Source: Eikenella corrodens
GTDB taxonomy: Bacteria > Pseudomonadota > Gammaproteobacteria > Burkholderiales > Neisseriaceae
Direction: 5' to 3'
Assembly: GCF_003990355.1 (NCBI RefSeq)
Contig: NZ_CP034670.1
Span: 1,178,001 to 1,242,000, forward strand
Length of the DNA: 64,000 nucleotides
Shown: positions 33,900 through 40,982 of the stretch, in pieces
Position numbering within the stretch: position 1 is the first letter of the stretch
Layout: each line of letters begins with the position of its first letter
Notes under the pieces: model-generated
What the model was told of the DNA's origin: nothing
Databases searched by the model: none
Seen by the model: the letters and a program-made list of their open reading frames with translations, nothing else
Program-made: the position numbers and the translations under genes

Positions 33900-34928
33900 A
33901 TGAGCTTGAAGATTGCCATCAATGGCTATGGCCGCATCGGCCGCCAGGTATTGCGCGCGATTTACGAATACGGCCTGCGCGACCAGTTTGAAGTGGTTGC
34001 CGTCAATACCAGCGGCAGCCCCGAGGCCGAGGCGCACCTAACCAAATTCGACACCGTGCACGGCCGCTTTGCCGCCGAAGTGTCGCATGACGAGCAGCAC
34101 CTGATTATCAACGGTGATAAAATCCGGCTGGTGTCCAACCGTAATCCGGCCGAGCTGCCGTGGAAAGAATTGGGCGTGGACTTAGTGATGGAATGCACCG
34201 GCAAATTCACCAGCAAAGAGAAAAGCTCGGCACACCTTCAGGCCGGCGCGAAGAAAGTGCTGATTTCCGCCCCCGGCGGCGACGATGTGGACGCCACCGT
34301 CGTATACGGCGTGAACCACCAGGTAATCACCCCCGAGATGACCGTGGTCTCCAACGCTTCCTGCACCACCAACTGCCTCTCGCCCGTGGCCAAAGTGCTG
34401 TCGGAGAGCGTGGGCATCACCAAAGGACTGATGACCACCATCCACGCCTTCACCAACGACCAAGTGCTCACCGACGTACGCCACAAAGACCTGCGCCGCG
34501 CCCGCAGCGCGGTGGAAAATATTATTCCCACCAAAACCGGCGCCGCCAAGGCCGTGGGTCTGGTGCTGCCCGAGCTCAAAGGCAAGCTCGACGGCTTCTC
34601 CGTGCGCGTGCCCACCATCAACGTTTCGCTGGTGGATTTAACCTTCGAAGCCGGCCGCGATACCAGCGTGGAAGAAATCAACTTGCTCCTGAAAGCCGCC
34701 AGCGAGGGCTACCTGAAAGGCGTGCTGGGCTACAACAGCCTGCCCTTGGTGTCTTCCGATTTCAACCACACCAGCGAAGCCTCCGTGTTCGACAGCACGC
34801 TGACCAAAGTTTCCAACGGCAATATGGTGAAAGTATTGTCTTGGTATGACAACGAGTGGGGCTTCTCCTGCCAGATGCTCAACACCGCCCGCGCCATGTT
34901 CGGCCTGCCGGTGCGCCCGTTTGAATAA
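33900..34928 (+). CDS. Glyceraldehyde-3-phosphate dehydrogenase, probably NADP-type
   Basis: A 342-residue type I GAPDH. Catalytic cysteine lies in SNASCTTNCLSP (about residues 153-164), and the Rossmann start is KIAINGYGRIGRQVLRA. After the second strand the usual NAD-selecting Asp is absent: the sequence is VAVNTSGSPEAEAHL rather than INDL. This is the pattern of NADP-accepting, gluconeogenic GapB enzymes, so cofactor use is inferred to be NADP or dual. Neisseria species also carry two GAPDH genes. ATG at 33900 follows AAGAAAGG, and a TATAAT is at 33825-33830. Confidence 0.88.
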   Translation: MSLKIAINGYGRIGRQVLRAIYEYGLRDQFEVVAVNTSGSPEAEAHLTKFDTVHGRFAAEVSHDEQHLIINGDKIRLVSNRNPAELPWKELGVDLVMECTGKFTSKEKSSAHLQAGAKKVLISAPGGDDVDATVVYGVNHQVITPEMTVVSNASCTTNCLSPVAKVLSESVGITKGLMTTIHAFTNDQVLTDVRHKDLRRARSAVENIIPTKTGAAKAVGLVLPELKGKLDGFSVRVPTINVSLVDLTFEAGRDTSVEEINLLLKAASEGYLKGVLGYNSLPLVSSDFNHTSEASVFDSTLTKVSNGNMVKVLSWYDNEWGFSCQMLNTARAMFGLPVRPFE

Positions 34929-34954
34929 GGCTGCTGCGTGATATGAATATTAAG

Positions 34955-34985
34955 AGGCTACCTGAAAAGTTTCAGGTAGCCTTTC
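34955..34985 (+). terminator. Tight DUS-pair terminator after gapdh
   Basis: DUS copies at 34955-34967 and 34970-34982 form a stem with almost no loop, followed by TTT. It lies 27 bases past the stop. Confidence 0.75.
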
Positions 34986-35009
34986 CTATTGTATCGGCCC
35001 GATGCCTTG

Positions 35010-35077
35010 TATCGTGGATTCACAAAAATCAGGGCAAGGCGGGCCAAGGCTGTACGGGTTTTTGTTTATCCGCGATA
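35010..35077. repeat. Shortened and decayed Correia-type element (68 bp)
   Basis: Ends TATCGTGGATTCACAAAAATCAGG and GTACGGGTTTTTGTTTATCCGCGATA match the TTAACAAAAA subtype, but the central 35 or so bases are missing. Confidence 0.65.
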
Positions 35078-35110
35078 TAGCCGTCGGGTAGCCTTTCCCC
35101 GGGCGGCGGG

Positions 35111-35117
35111 CTATAAT
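35111..35117 (+). promoter_or_regulatory. -10 element of the thiMD transcript
   Basis: TATAAT at 35112-35117, 12 bases before the riboswitch. No convincing -35 hexamer is visible. Confidence 0.5.
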
Positions 35118-35128
35118 CCGCGGCCATT

Positions 35129-35212
35129 AGTCGGGGTGCCGCAAAGGCGGCTGAGAAAATACCCGTTGTACCTGATACAGTTAATACTGGCGTAGGAAAC
35201 TATGCAGGGGTC
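35129..35212 (+). ncRNA. TPP (THI-box) riboswitch
   Basis: The conserved parts of the thiamine pyrophosphate aptamer are present in order: CGGGGTGCC, GGCTGAGAAAATACCC, ACCTGATACAG, TTAATACTGGCGTAGGAAA and a closing GGGG. It lies about 140 bases before thiM and is followed by an intrinsic terminator at 35285-35311, so TPP binding is expected to stop transcription. A pyrimidine-rich CAGCCTGCCCCGCATG (35251-35268) could pair with the aptamer end ATGCAGGGG as antiterminator. Confidence 0.95.
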
Positions 35213-35284
35213 TGCACAGCCGTTGCAGGCTACCTGAAAGCGCAGCTGGAAACAGCCTGCCCCGCATGTCGATACAACGCACCT

Positions 35285-35311
35285 CGCCCGGCTTTGCAAC
35301 GGGCGTTTTTT
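35285..35311 (+). terminator. Riboswitch-controlled intrinsic terminator
   Basis: CGCCCG / CGGGCG stem with a 9-base loop followed by six T, placed between the TPP aptamer and thiM. Confidence 0.85.
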
Positions 35312-35348
35312 CTTGCCCGCCTTCCGCCATTATTAAGGAGAAAGCAAT

Positions 35349-36149
35349 ATGGAAATCAAATATCTGGATCAAGTCCGCGCTCGCAACCCGCTGGTGCACA
35401 ACATCACCAACATCGTGGCGGCCAATTTCTCGGCCAACGGCCTGCTGGCGATTGGTGCTTCGCCGATTATGGCCGATAGCGTGGATGAAATGGCGGAACT
35501 GGCGGCGGCCAGCTCGGCGGTGGTGCTGAATATCGGCACGCTGAACAAGCAGAAGGTGGAAGCCATGCTGGCGGCGGGCAAATCGGCCAACCGTGCGGGC
35601 GTGCCGGTGGTGCTTGATCCGGTGGGCGCAGGCTTTACCCAGCTGCGGCGCGAAACCACGGCGCAGCTGTTGGCAGAAATCCGCTTCGCCGCCGTGCGCG
35701 GCAATGCGGGCGAAATGGCGCATATTGCCGGGGTGGAATGGCATGCTAAAGGCGTGGATGCGGGCAGCGGCTCGGCCGATTTGCACGGCATCGCCCAACG
35801 CATCGCGCAGCAATACGGCTGCATTGCCGCCATCAGCGGCGCAACCGACTACGTTTCCAACGGCAGCCGCACCGCCAAATTGAATAACGGCACGCCGCTG
35901 TTCCCCAAAGTAACCGCTTCCGGCTGCCTGTTGAGCACGATAGCGGGCGCATTTGCCGCCGTGGCCGCGCCGGAAGACTATTTGCACGCCGTGGCCGAAG
36001 CCTGCACGGTGTATGCCGTGGCGGGCGAATTGGCGGCGCAGGGCTTGCAGCCTGCGCAGAGCGGCTCGTTCGCATGGAAACTGATCGACAACCTGGCCGC
36101 CGTATCGGCGCAGGAAGTGGCGGCACGCGCGAAAGTGGAATGGATTTAA
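35349..36149 (+). CDS. thiM: Hydroxyethylthiazole kinase
   Basis: A 266-residue ribokinase-like enzyme that phosphorylates 4-methyl-5-(2-hydroxyethyl)thiazole for thiamine salvage. The family start LVHNITNIVAANFSANGLLAIGASPIM (about residues 14-40) and the catalytic-site TASGCLLSTIAGAFAAV (about 187-203) are present. ATG at 35349 follows AAGGAG. It is the first gene after the TPP riboswitch and is followed 22 bases later by thiD; thiE is not in this operon. Confidence 0.94.
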   Translation: MEIKYLDQVRARNPLVHNITNIVAANFSANGLLAIGASPIMADSVDEMAELAAASSAVVLNIGTLNKQKVEAMLAAGKSANRAGVPVVLDPVGAGFTQLRRETTAQLLAEIRFAAVRGNAGEMAHIAGVEWHAKGVDAGSGSADLHGIAQRIAQQYGCIAAISGATDYVSNGSRTAKLNNGTPLFPKVTASGCLLSTIAGAFAAVAAPEDYLHAVAEACTVYAVAGELAAQGLQPAQSGSFAWKLIDNLAAVSAQEVAARAKVEWI

Positions 36150-36171
36150 CGGTTTAATCAGGAGAAAACAG

Positions 36172-37008
36172 ATGACGCAAATTGCACAAGCCCTCACCAT
36201 CGCCGGCTCGGACAGCGGCGGCGGCGCCGGCATTCAGGCCGATTTGAAAACCTTTCAAATGCGCGGCGTGTACGGCATGAGCGTGCTGGCGGCGGTAACT
36301 GCGCAAAACACGCTGGGCGTGCAGGCCATCTACGGCGTGCCGCTCGATATTATCCGCGCACAAATCGATTCCATCGCCGCCGATTTTAGCTCCGCAGAAA
36401 CTCGCGATGCTCGTTTTCAGGTAGCCGCTTTTAAAATAGGCATGCTCGGTACGGCCGAAGTGATTGAATGCGTAGCGGAAAAAATCTCAGGCAAACCGTT
36501 TGGCCGGCTGGTGCTCGATCCGGTGATGGTGGCCAAGGGCGGCGCGCCGCTGTTGCAGCAAAACGCCGTGGCCGCGCTCAAACAGCATTTGCTGCCGCTG
36601 GCCGACGTGCTCACGCCCAACCTGCCCGAAGCCGAAGCGCTCACCGGCATCGACATCCAAACCGATGCCGATGCCGAACGCGCCGCCCGCATCTTGCAGG
36701 AAGCCGGTGTGCAAACCGTGGTGATTAAAGGCGGCCACAGCGGCGAATCGCAAAGCGAAATTTGCCGCGACTGGGTGTTTATGCCTAACGGGCAGTTCAC
36801 TTTGGAAAGCCCGCGCTTCCCCACGCCGCACACTCACGGCACCGGCTGCACCTTCTCCGCCTGCCTCACCGCCGAGCTGGCCAAAGGCGAAAGCGTAGAA
36901 GCGTCCATCCGCACCGCCAAACAGTGCATCACCGCCGCCATCTCGCAGCCCATCAACATCGGCCACGGCCACGGGCCGGTAAACCATTGGGCAATGCGTG
37001 CAGAGTGA
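36172..37008 (+). CDS. thiD: HMP / HMP-phosphate kinase with in-frame DUS insert
   Basis: A 278-residue kinase that makes HMP-PP for thiamine synthesis. SDSGGGAGIQADLKTF (about residues 14-29) and the anion hole HGTGCTFSACLTAEL (about 222-236) are intact. Between DF and AFKIGMLG (about residues 72-87) it carries SSAETRDARFQVA, coded by a 39-base block ending in a DUS (36387-36425). Most ThiD proteins have no such segment there, so it looks like an in-frame repeat insertion, in a loop the enzyme seems to tolerate. ATG at 36172 follows CAGGAG. Regulated with thiM by the TPP riboswitch. Confidence 0.92.
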   Translation: MTQIAQALTIAGSDSGGGAGIQADLKTFQMRGVYGMSVLAAVTAQNTLGVQAIYGVPLDIIRAQIDSIAADFSSAETRDARFQVAAFKIGMLGTAEVIECVAEKISGKPFGRLVLDPVMVAKGGAPLLQQNAVAALKQHLLPLADVLTPNLPEAEALTGIDIQTDADAERAARILQEAGVQTVVIKGGHSGESQSEICRDWVFMPNGQFTLESPRFPTPHTHGTGCTFSACLTAELAKGESVEASIRTAKQCITAAISQPINIGHGHGPVNHWAMRAE

Positions 37009-37157
37009 GGAAGCAAGCAGCTAGCTTGGCTGTAGGCAAAAGGCTACCTGAAAAGTTTCAGCTTCGTTGAAACCATGCTTTCAGGTAGCCTTTCCCGTTC
37101 AGGTGTGTAGGGCGTATACAGAATGCACGCACACGGCTTGAAGTAGCGGACAACGGC

Positions 37158-37178
37158 GTGCGTGCCTGCGGCACGCAC
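37158..37178. repeat. Palindrome GTGCGTGCC-TGC-GGCACGCAC
   Basis: A perfect 9-bp inverted repeat with a 3-base centre within GGCGTGCGTGCCTGCGGCAC... It may be a structural intergenic repeat. Only this copy is evident in the window. Confidence 0.5.
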
Positions 37179-37340
37179 CCTACACGTCGGCCAAGCATTG
37201 GCTTGTGGCTCGCATTTCGCCGCCTGGTATGAAGAAATCATACCCGCCCGCTATCTCGCTTCAGGCTACCTGAAAACGGATTTCTGATTTTCAGGTAGCC
37301 TTTGCTTGTATGGCCGGAAGGCTAGCTGAAACTCGATATA

Positions 37341-37446
37341 TATAGTGAATTAAATTTAAATCAGGACAAGGCGGCGAGCTGCAGACAGTACACACGTTAC
37401 GGCAAGGCGAGACAACGCTGTACTGGTTTAAATTTAATTCACTATA
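37341..37446. repeat. Correia-type element, TTAAATTTAAA ends (106 bp)
   Basis: Ends TATAGTGAATTAAATTTAAA / TTTAAATTTAATTCACTATA are those of the classical neisserial Correia element. The core is CAGGACAAGGCGGCGAGCTG. Confidence 0.88.
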
Positions 37447-37450
37447 GAAA

Positions 37451-37482
37451 CAAACGGCTTGGAACAAGATGCCAAGCCGTTT
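37451..37482 (-). terminator. Hairpin at the end of pabBC
   Basis: AAACGGCTTGG...CCAAGCCGTTT form an 11-bp stem with a 10-base loop directly past the pabBC stop; the minus strand then reads TTTCTATAG. The GTTTGTTTATTG side has T-rich flank in the other direction. Confidence 0.6.
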
Positions 37483-37484
37483 GT

Positions 37485-39386
37485 TTATTGTGCTAATTCT
37501 GCCTCAAACACGCCCCTTAAGGCGTTGGAGAGGCGGATTTCTTCGGCGTGTTCCAGCATGTCGCGGGTGATGTGCGTTTCGATGACTGCGTCCGTGCTCA
37601 AGTAGGTTTGCGGTTGCTGCAACACGGCTTGGCGCATGACGCCGTTTAGGATGTCCAAATCCAGAGACGGGGTGAGCCATTGCCCTTGGTATTTGACGAA
37701 CACGTTGCTTCTGCCGCCTTCGAGCAGGAGGCCGTCTGAATTGAAAAACAGGCTGTCGAACGCGCCTTGTGTTTCGGCGGTTTGCCACGCTTGGTCGAAG
37801 AGGGCGCGGCGGGTGGTTTTGAAGCGGCGCAGGTAGTCGCGGCGCGGGAGGGGTTGCGGGGCGGGGATGACGCGCTGCGGGGCGGGCAGCTCGGCGGTGG
37901 CGGCATGGCTGAGGATGAGGCCGTCTGAAACGAGTTCGGCTTTCAGGCGGAAGAGGCCGTCGGGCAGTTTGGCGATGTATTGCCGGATTCGGGTTTCGCC
38001 ATCGTCGGGCAGGGGTAGGTTGAGGGCTTGGGCGGAGGTTTTCAGACGACCTAAATGCAGGTCGAGCAGGCGGCATTGCCTGTTTTCCACGCGCATGGTT
38101 TCGAAGATGCCGAAGGCGGGGCGCAATTCGTTGAGGAAACGGGCTTTCCAGCCGCATTCCCGATATTCGGCGGCGGGGTCGCTGTCGATGACGATGCCGG
38201 AACCGACGCCGTACACTCCGTGATAGAGTGGATTAACTTTAACCCAGTACGGCGTTGCCTCGCCGTGCCGTACTATCTGTACTGTCTGCGGCTTCGTCGC
38301 CTTGTCCTGATTCAAATTTAATCCACTATCTAGGTCGTCTGAAACTGAGTTAGAAACGGGTTTGAGCGACAGGGTGCGGATGACAACGTTGAATATGCCT
38401 TCAAACCCCAGCCCGCCCGCGCAGGGTTTCAGGTAGCCGATGCTGCCGGTGTACAGGCCGCGCGGTTCGGCTTCGAGCGATTCGATAATCTGCATACTCA
38501 TGCGTTTGGGCGCGCCGGTGATGCTGCCGCAGGGGAAGGCGGCGCGGAGGATGTCGGCGGCGGTGATGTGCGGCAGGGCTTGGGCTTGGATGGTGCTGGT
38601 CATCTGCCAGATGCTGCCGAAACGCGATACTTTAAACGGCTCGGGCACGCATACTTTGCCGGTTTGGGCGATTTTGCCGAGGTCGTTGCGCAGCAAATCG
38701 ACAATCATCACGTTTTCGGCGCGGTTTTTCGGGTCGGCTTGCAACTCGGCGGCGCGGCGTTCGTCTTGTCCGTCGCCCAAAATCGGCGCGGTGCCTTTCA
38801 TTGGTTCGGTGCTGATGGTGCCGTCCGCACCGATTTTGAGGAAGAGTTCGGGCGAGAAACACAGCGTCCACGCGGATTTCCCTGCCGCATCGGGCAGGCG
38901 GGACAAAACGGCATAGGGGACGGGTTGGCGCAGACGGCGGTAGAGGCTGACGGGGTTGCCGTAGGCTTGCAGGTGTAGGCGGGTGGTGTAATTGATTTGA
39001 TAGGTGTCGCCGCGCCGGATGGCTTCGTGGATTTGGCGGATGCGGTTGAGGTAATCGGCTTCGGATACGGAGGATTGCGGCGTGGAAATGCCGGCGGGGA
39101 GGTCGTCTGAATGTTGGGCAAGCCAGCTTTCGGCATCGATGTCGGCGCAGTCGGCAAACCAGTGCAGGGCAAGATTGCCGCCGCGTTCGGACTCAATCCC
39201 CATCAGCGGCAAACCGAATTCGTAGTCTGCAAACAACACAGCATGCAGCCCTTTTTGCCAGCCCTTTTGCAGCGTATCGTCCAGCGAATCCAGTTCGTTA
39301 TGATGGAAAAGGCGGCTTTCCACATGATTTTGATAGAGTTTTGCGCGGTCGCTTACGGCATCGTCAAACAGGGCGAAATAGGGCAT
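37485..39386 (-). CDS. pabB: Fused aminodeoxychorismate synthase I / aminodeoxychorismate lyase (PabB-PabC)
   Basis: A 633-residue fusion for p-aminobenzoate synthesis. The N-terminal chorismate-binding part has RIRQIHEAIRRGDTYQINYT, STEPMKGTAPI and CGSITGAPKRMSMQIIE (to about residue 390). The C-terminal 200 residues are a class IV aminotransferase-like lyase with FKTTRRALFD and LLEGGRSNVFV. The gene contains two AGGCCGTCTGAA (37729, 37918) and three AGGTCGTCTGAA sites (38041, 38332, 39100), dialects of Neisseria rather than of this genome. A Correia element (38223-38330) is translated in frame between the chorismate-binding motifs. ATG at 39386 gives the usual start, but has no strong ribosome binding site. 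Import from a Neisseria mucosa-like donor is inferred. Confidence 0.9.
   Translation of the reverse strand: MPYFALFDDAVSDRAKLYQNHVESRLFHHNELDSLDDTLQKGWQKGLHAVLFADYEFGLPLMGIESERGGNLALHWFADCADIDAESWLAQHSDDLPAGISTPQSSVSEADYLNRIRQIHEAIRRGDTYQINYTTRLHLQAYGNPVSLYRRLRQPVPYAVLSRLPDAAGKSAWTLCFSPELFLKIGADGTISTEPMKGTAPILGDGQDERRAAELQADPKNRAENVMIVDLLRNDLGKIAQTGKVCVPEPFKVSRFGSIWQMTSTIQAQALPHITAADILRAAFPCGSITGAPKRMSMQIIESLEAEPRGLYTGSIGYLKPCAGGLGFEGIFNVVIRTLSLKPVSNSVSDDLDSGLNLNQDKATKPQTVQIVRHGEATPYWVKVNPLYHGVYGVGSGIVIDSDPAAEYRECGWKARFLNELRPAFGIFETMRVENRQCRLLDLHLGRLKTSAQALNLPLPDDGETRIRQYIAKLPDGLFRLKAELVSDGLILSHAATAELPAPQRVIPAPQPLPRRDYLRRFKTTRRALFDQAWQTAETQGAFDSLFFNSDGLLLEGGRSNVFVKYQGQWLTPSLDLDILNGVMRQAVLQQPQTYLSTDAVIETHITRDMLEHAEEIRLSNALRGVFEAELAQ
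38223..38330. repeat. Neisserial Correia element inside pabB, in frame (108 bp)
   Basis: Ends GATAGAGTGGATTAA / TTTAATCCACTATC enclose TACTATCTGTACTGTCTGCGG and CTTCGTCGCCTTGTCCTG, closer to the classical Neisseria form than the other copies here. At 108 bases it adds 36 codons (from about LDSGLNLNQDKATKPQ to YWVKVNPLYH) without breaking the gene. Confidence 0.88.
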
Positions 39387-39418
39387 GGCTAAAATCGGCA
39401 AGGTATGAACGGGCGGAT

Positions 39419-39627
39419 TATAGTGGATTAAAATCGCTATGATACAGCGTTGCCACCCCTCTGACGTACTTATCCAGACACGGCAATCGTTTCGCCTTGT
39501 TTCATTTTTATAGTGAATTAACAAAAACCGGTACGGCGTTGGCCCGCCTTGCCGTAACGTGTGTACTGTCTGCGGCTCGCCGCCTTGTCCTGATTTTTGT
39601 TAATCCATTATATTTTAATCCGCTATA
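39419..39627. repeat. Correia-like element interrupted by another
   Basis: TATAGTGGATTAAAA at 39419-39433 and TTTTAATCCGCTATA at 39613-39627 are matching ends with one difference. Removing the inner 104-base element leaves about 105 bases, the normal size. The remaining core (CAGCGTTGCC, GTACTTATCC) is degenerate, so this is an older copy. Confidence 0.6.
39509..39612. repeat. Correia-type element, TTAACAAAAA ends (104 bp), nested
   Basis: Ends TATAGTGAATTAACAAAAA / TTTTTGTTAATCCATTATA with the standard core. It lies within an older element, flanked by TTTT on both sides. Confidence 0.85.
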
Positions 39628-39851
39628 TACGCGCTTTGCGGCGGGGGTCGGGCTACCTGAAAATGCTGTGGGCAAGGTGGCTGTGTCGAGATTGGGCTTC
39701 TTATGGCACAGGGGCGCTTTGCTAAGCCTGTATGCTGCCTGCGGTTGGCTGTCTTATTCCGATTGTTCAATCCGCCATAGCGCATCGGAAGGGGCTGCCT
39801 GGAAATAGGCGGCGCATATTTTCAGGTAGCCTTTCCGTATATCAAACCAGC

Positions 39852-40982
39852 TCACGCGCAATGCCAAGCGCCGAGGATATAGGGCTGTTTCGCGCCGGTG
39901 GCGGCGTGGGGGTTGCCCGGCTCGCGGCACACGCGGCAGGCGGCGAGCCAGGCGAAGGCGGCGGCTTCCACCCATTGCGGCGGCAGGTTTAGCTCGTCGG
40001 TGGTGGCGGTGCGGATGCCGAGCGGGGCGAGCCTATCGGAGAGCTCGGCCATCAGCACGGGATTGAACACGCCGCCGCCGCAGGCAAACACTTCGCGCAC
40101 GCCGGGGGCGTGGGCGGCAATGGCGTCGGCGATGCTCTGCGCTGTGAGGGCGTTGAGGGTGCGCACGATATCGGCGGGGGCATAACTGTTTTCTGACAAT
40201 AATGCGTCGGCTTTGCTGTTTTTCAGGTAGCCTTGCAGCCAATCGAGGGAAAACAAATCGCGGCCGGTGCTTTTGGGCGGGGGGCGGTGGAAATAAGGGT
40301 GTGCCAGCAGGGTTTGCAGCAGCTCGGGAATCACGCGGCCGCTGCTGGCAAGGGCGCCGTCTCGGTCGCAGGTTTGGCCGAAACGGTGCTGCATATAAGC
40401 GTCGGCCAACATATTGCCGGGGCCGGTGTCGAAGCCGCCGGCATCGGCATGCGGTTGCAACACGCTGATGTTGGCGATGCCGCCGATATTGAGCACCACG
40501 CGACCATGTTCCGTGCTGCCGAACACTGCCTGATGGAAGGCGGGCACGAGCGGCGCGCCTTGGCCGCCGCCGGCCATGTCGCGGCGGCGGAAGTCGCCCA
40601 CGGTGTCGATGCCGGTGAGCTCGGCCAAGAGCGGCAGGTTGATGAGCTGCACGGTGTAGCCGTGTTCGGGGGCATGGCGCACGGTTTGGCCGTGTGCGCC
40701 GATGGCGGCGATATCGCGCGGGGCAAGCTTTTGCTGCGCCAGCAGGCCGTGCACTGCTTGGGCGTTGAGCGATGCCAACTCTTGCGCGAGCATTTCGCTG
40801 CGGTGGATTTCGTTGCCGCCGGGGTTTTGCAAATCCAGCAGGCGGCAGCGCAAATCATCGCTGTAGGGCACGGCAAAATGGCCGAGCGCGCCCTGCCATT
40901 GGGTGCCGTTAAAAGCCGCCAGCACGGCATCTACGCCGTCCATGCTGGTGCCGGACATCAGGCCGATATAGTATTGGGTCAT
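39852..40982 (-). CDS. anmK: Anhydro-N-acetylmuramic acid kinase
   Basis: A 376-residue sugar kinase of peptidoglycan recycling, which converts 1,6-anhydro-MurNAc to MurNAc-6-phosphate. The start YYIGLMSGTSMDGVDAVLAAF (residues 4-24) and the phosphate/adenosine motifs VVLNIGGIANISVL and EVFACGGGVFNPVLM are present. A DUS is read in frame near residue 255 as GYLKNSK. ATG at 40982. A TATAAT on the minus strand at 41012-41017 is a probable -10 for it. Confidence 0.94.
   Translation of the reverse strand: MTQYYIGLMSGTSMDGVDAVLAAFNGTQWQGALGHFAVPYSDDLRCRLLDLQNPGGNEIHRSEMLAQELASLNAQAVHGLLAQQKLAPRDIAAIGAHGQTVRHAPEHGYTVQLINLPLLAELTGIDTVGDFRRRDMAGGGQGAPLVPAFHQAVFGSTEHGRVVLNIGGIANISVLQPHADAGGFDTGPGNMLADAYMQHRFGQTCDRDGALASSGRVIPELLQTLLAHPYFHRPPPKSTGRDLFSLDWLQGYLKNSKADALLSENSYAPADIVRTLNALTAQSIADAIAAHAPGVREVFACGGGVFNPVLMAELSDRLAPLGIRTATTDELNLPPQWVEAAAFAWLAACRVCREPGNPHAATGAKQPYILGAWHCA

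Larger units (their letters stand above)
37009..37484. other. Intergenic between thiD and pabBC, repeat-rich
   Basis: No gene is seen. It holds DUS pairs at 37041-37094 and 37263-37301, a palindrome GTGCGTGCC/GGCACGCAC (37158-37178), a GCCGCCTGGTATGAAGAA repeat (37219-37236), a decayed DUS (AGGCTAGCTGAAA at 37319) and a Correia-type element (37341-37446). A short hairpin AAACGGCTTGG/CCAAGCCGTTT (37451-37481) abuts the pabBC stop and is a likely terminator for it. Confidence 0.6.
39387..39851. other. Intergenic between pabBC and anmK with nested Correia-type elements
   Basis: No gene is seen. An outer element with TTAAAA ends (39419-39627) is interrupted by a standard element (39509-39612). 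DUS copies follow at about 39650-39662 and 39818-39830. Confidence 0.55.

Noticed and set aside
38428..38438. Local DUS within pabB as evidence of native origin
   Set aside because: TTCAGGTAGCC here codes the conserved IGYLKP segment of PabB and may be coincidental; the five neisserial sites outweigh it.
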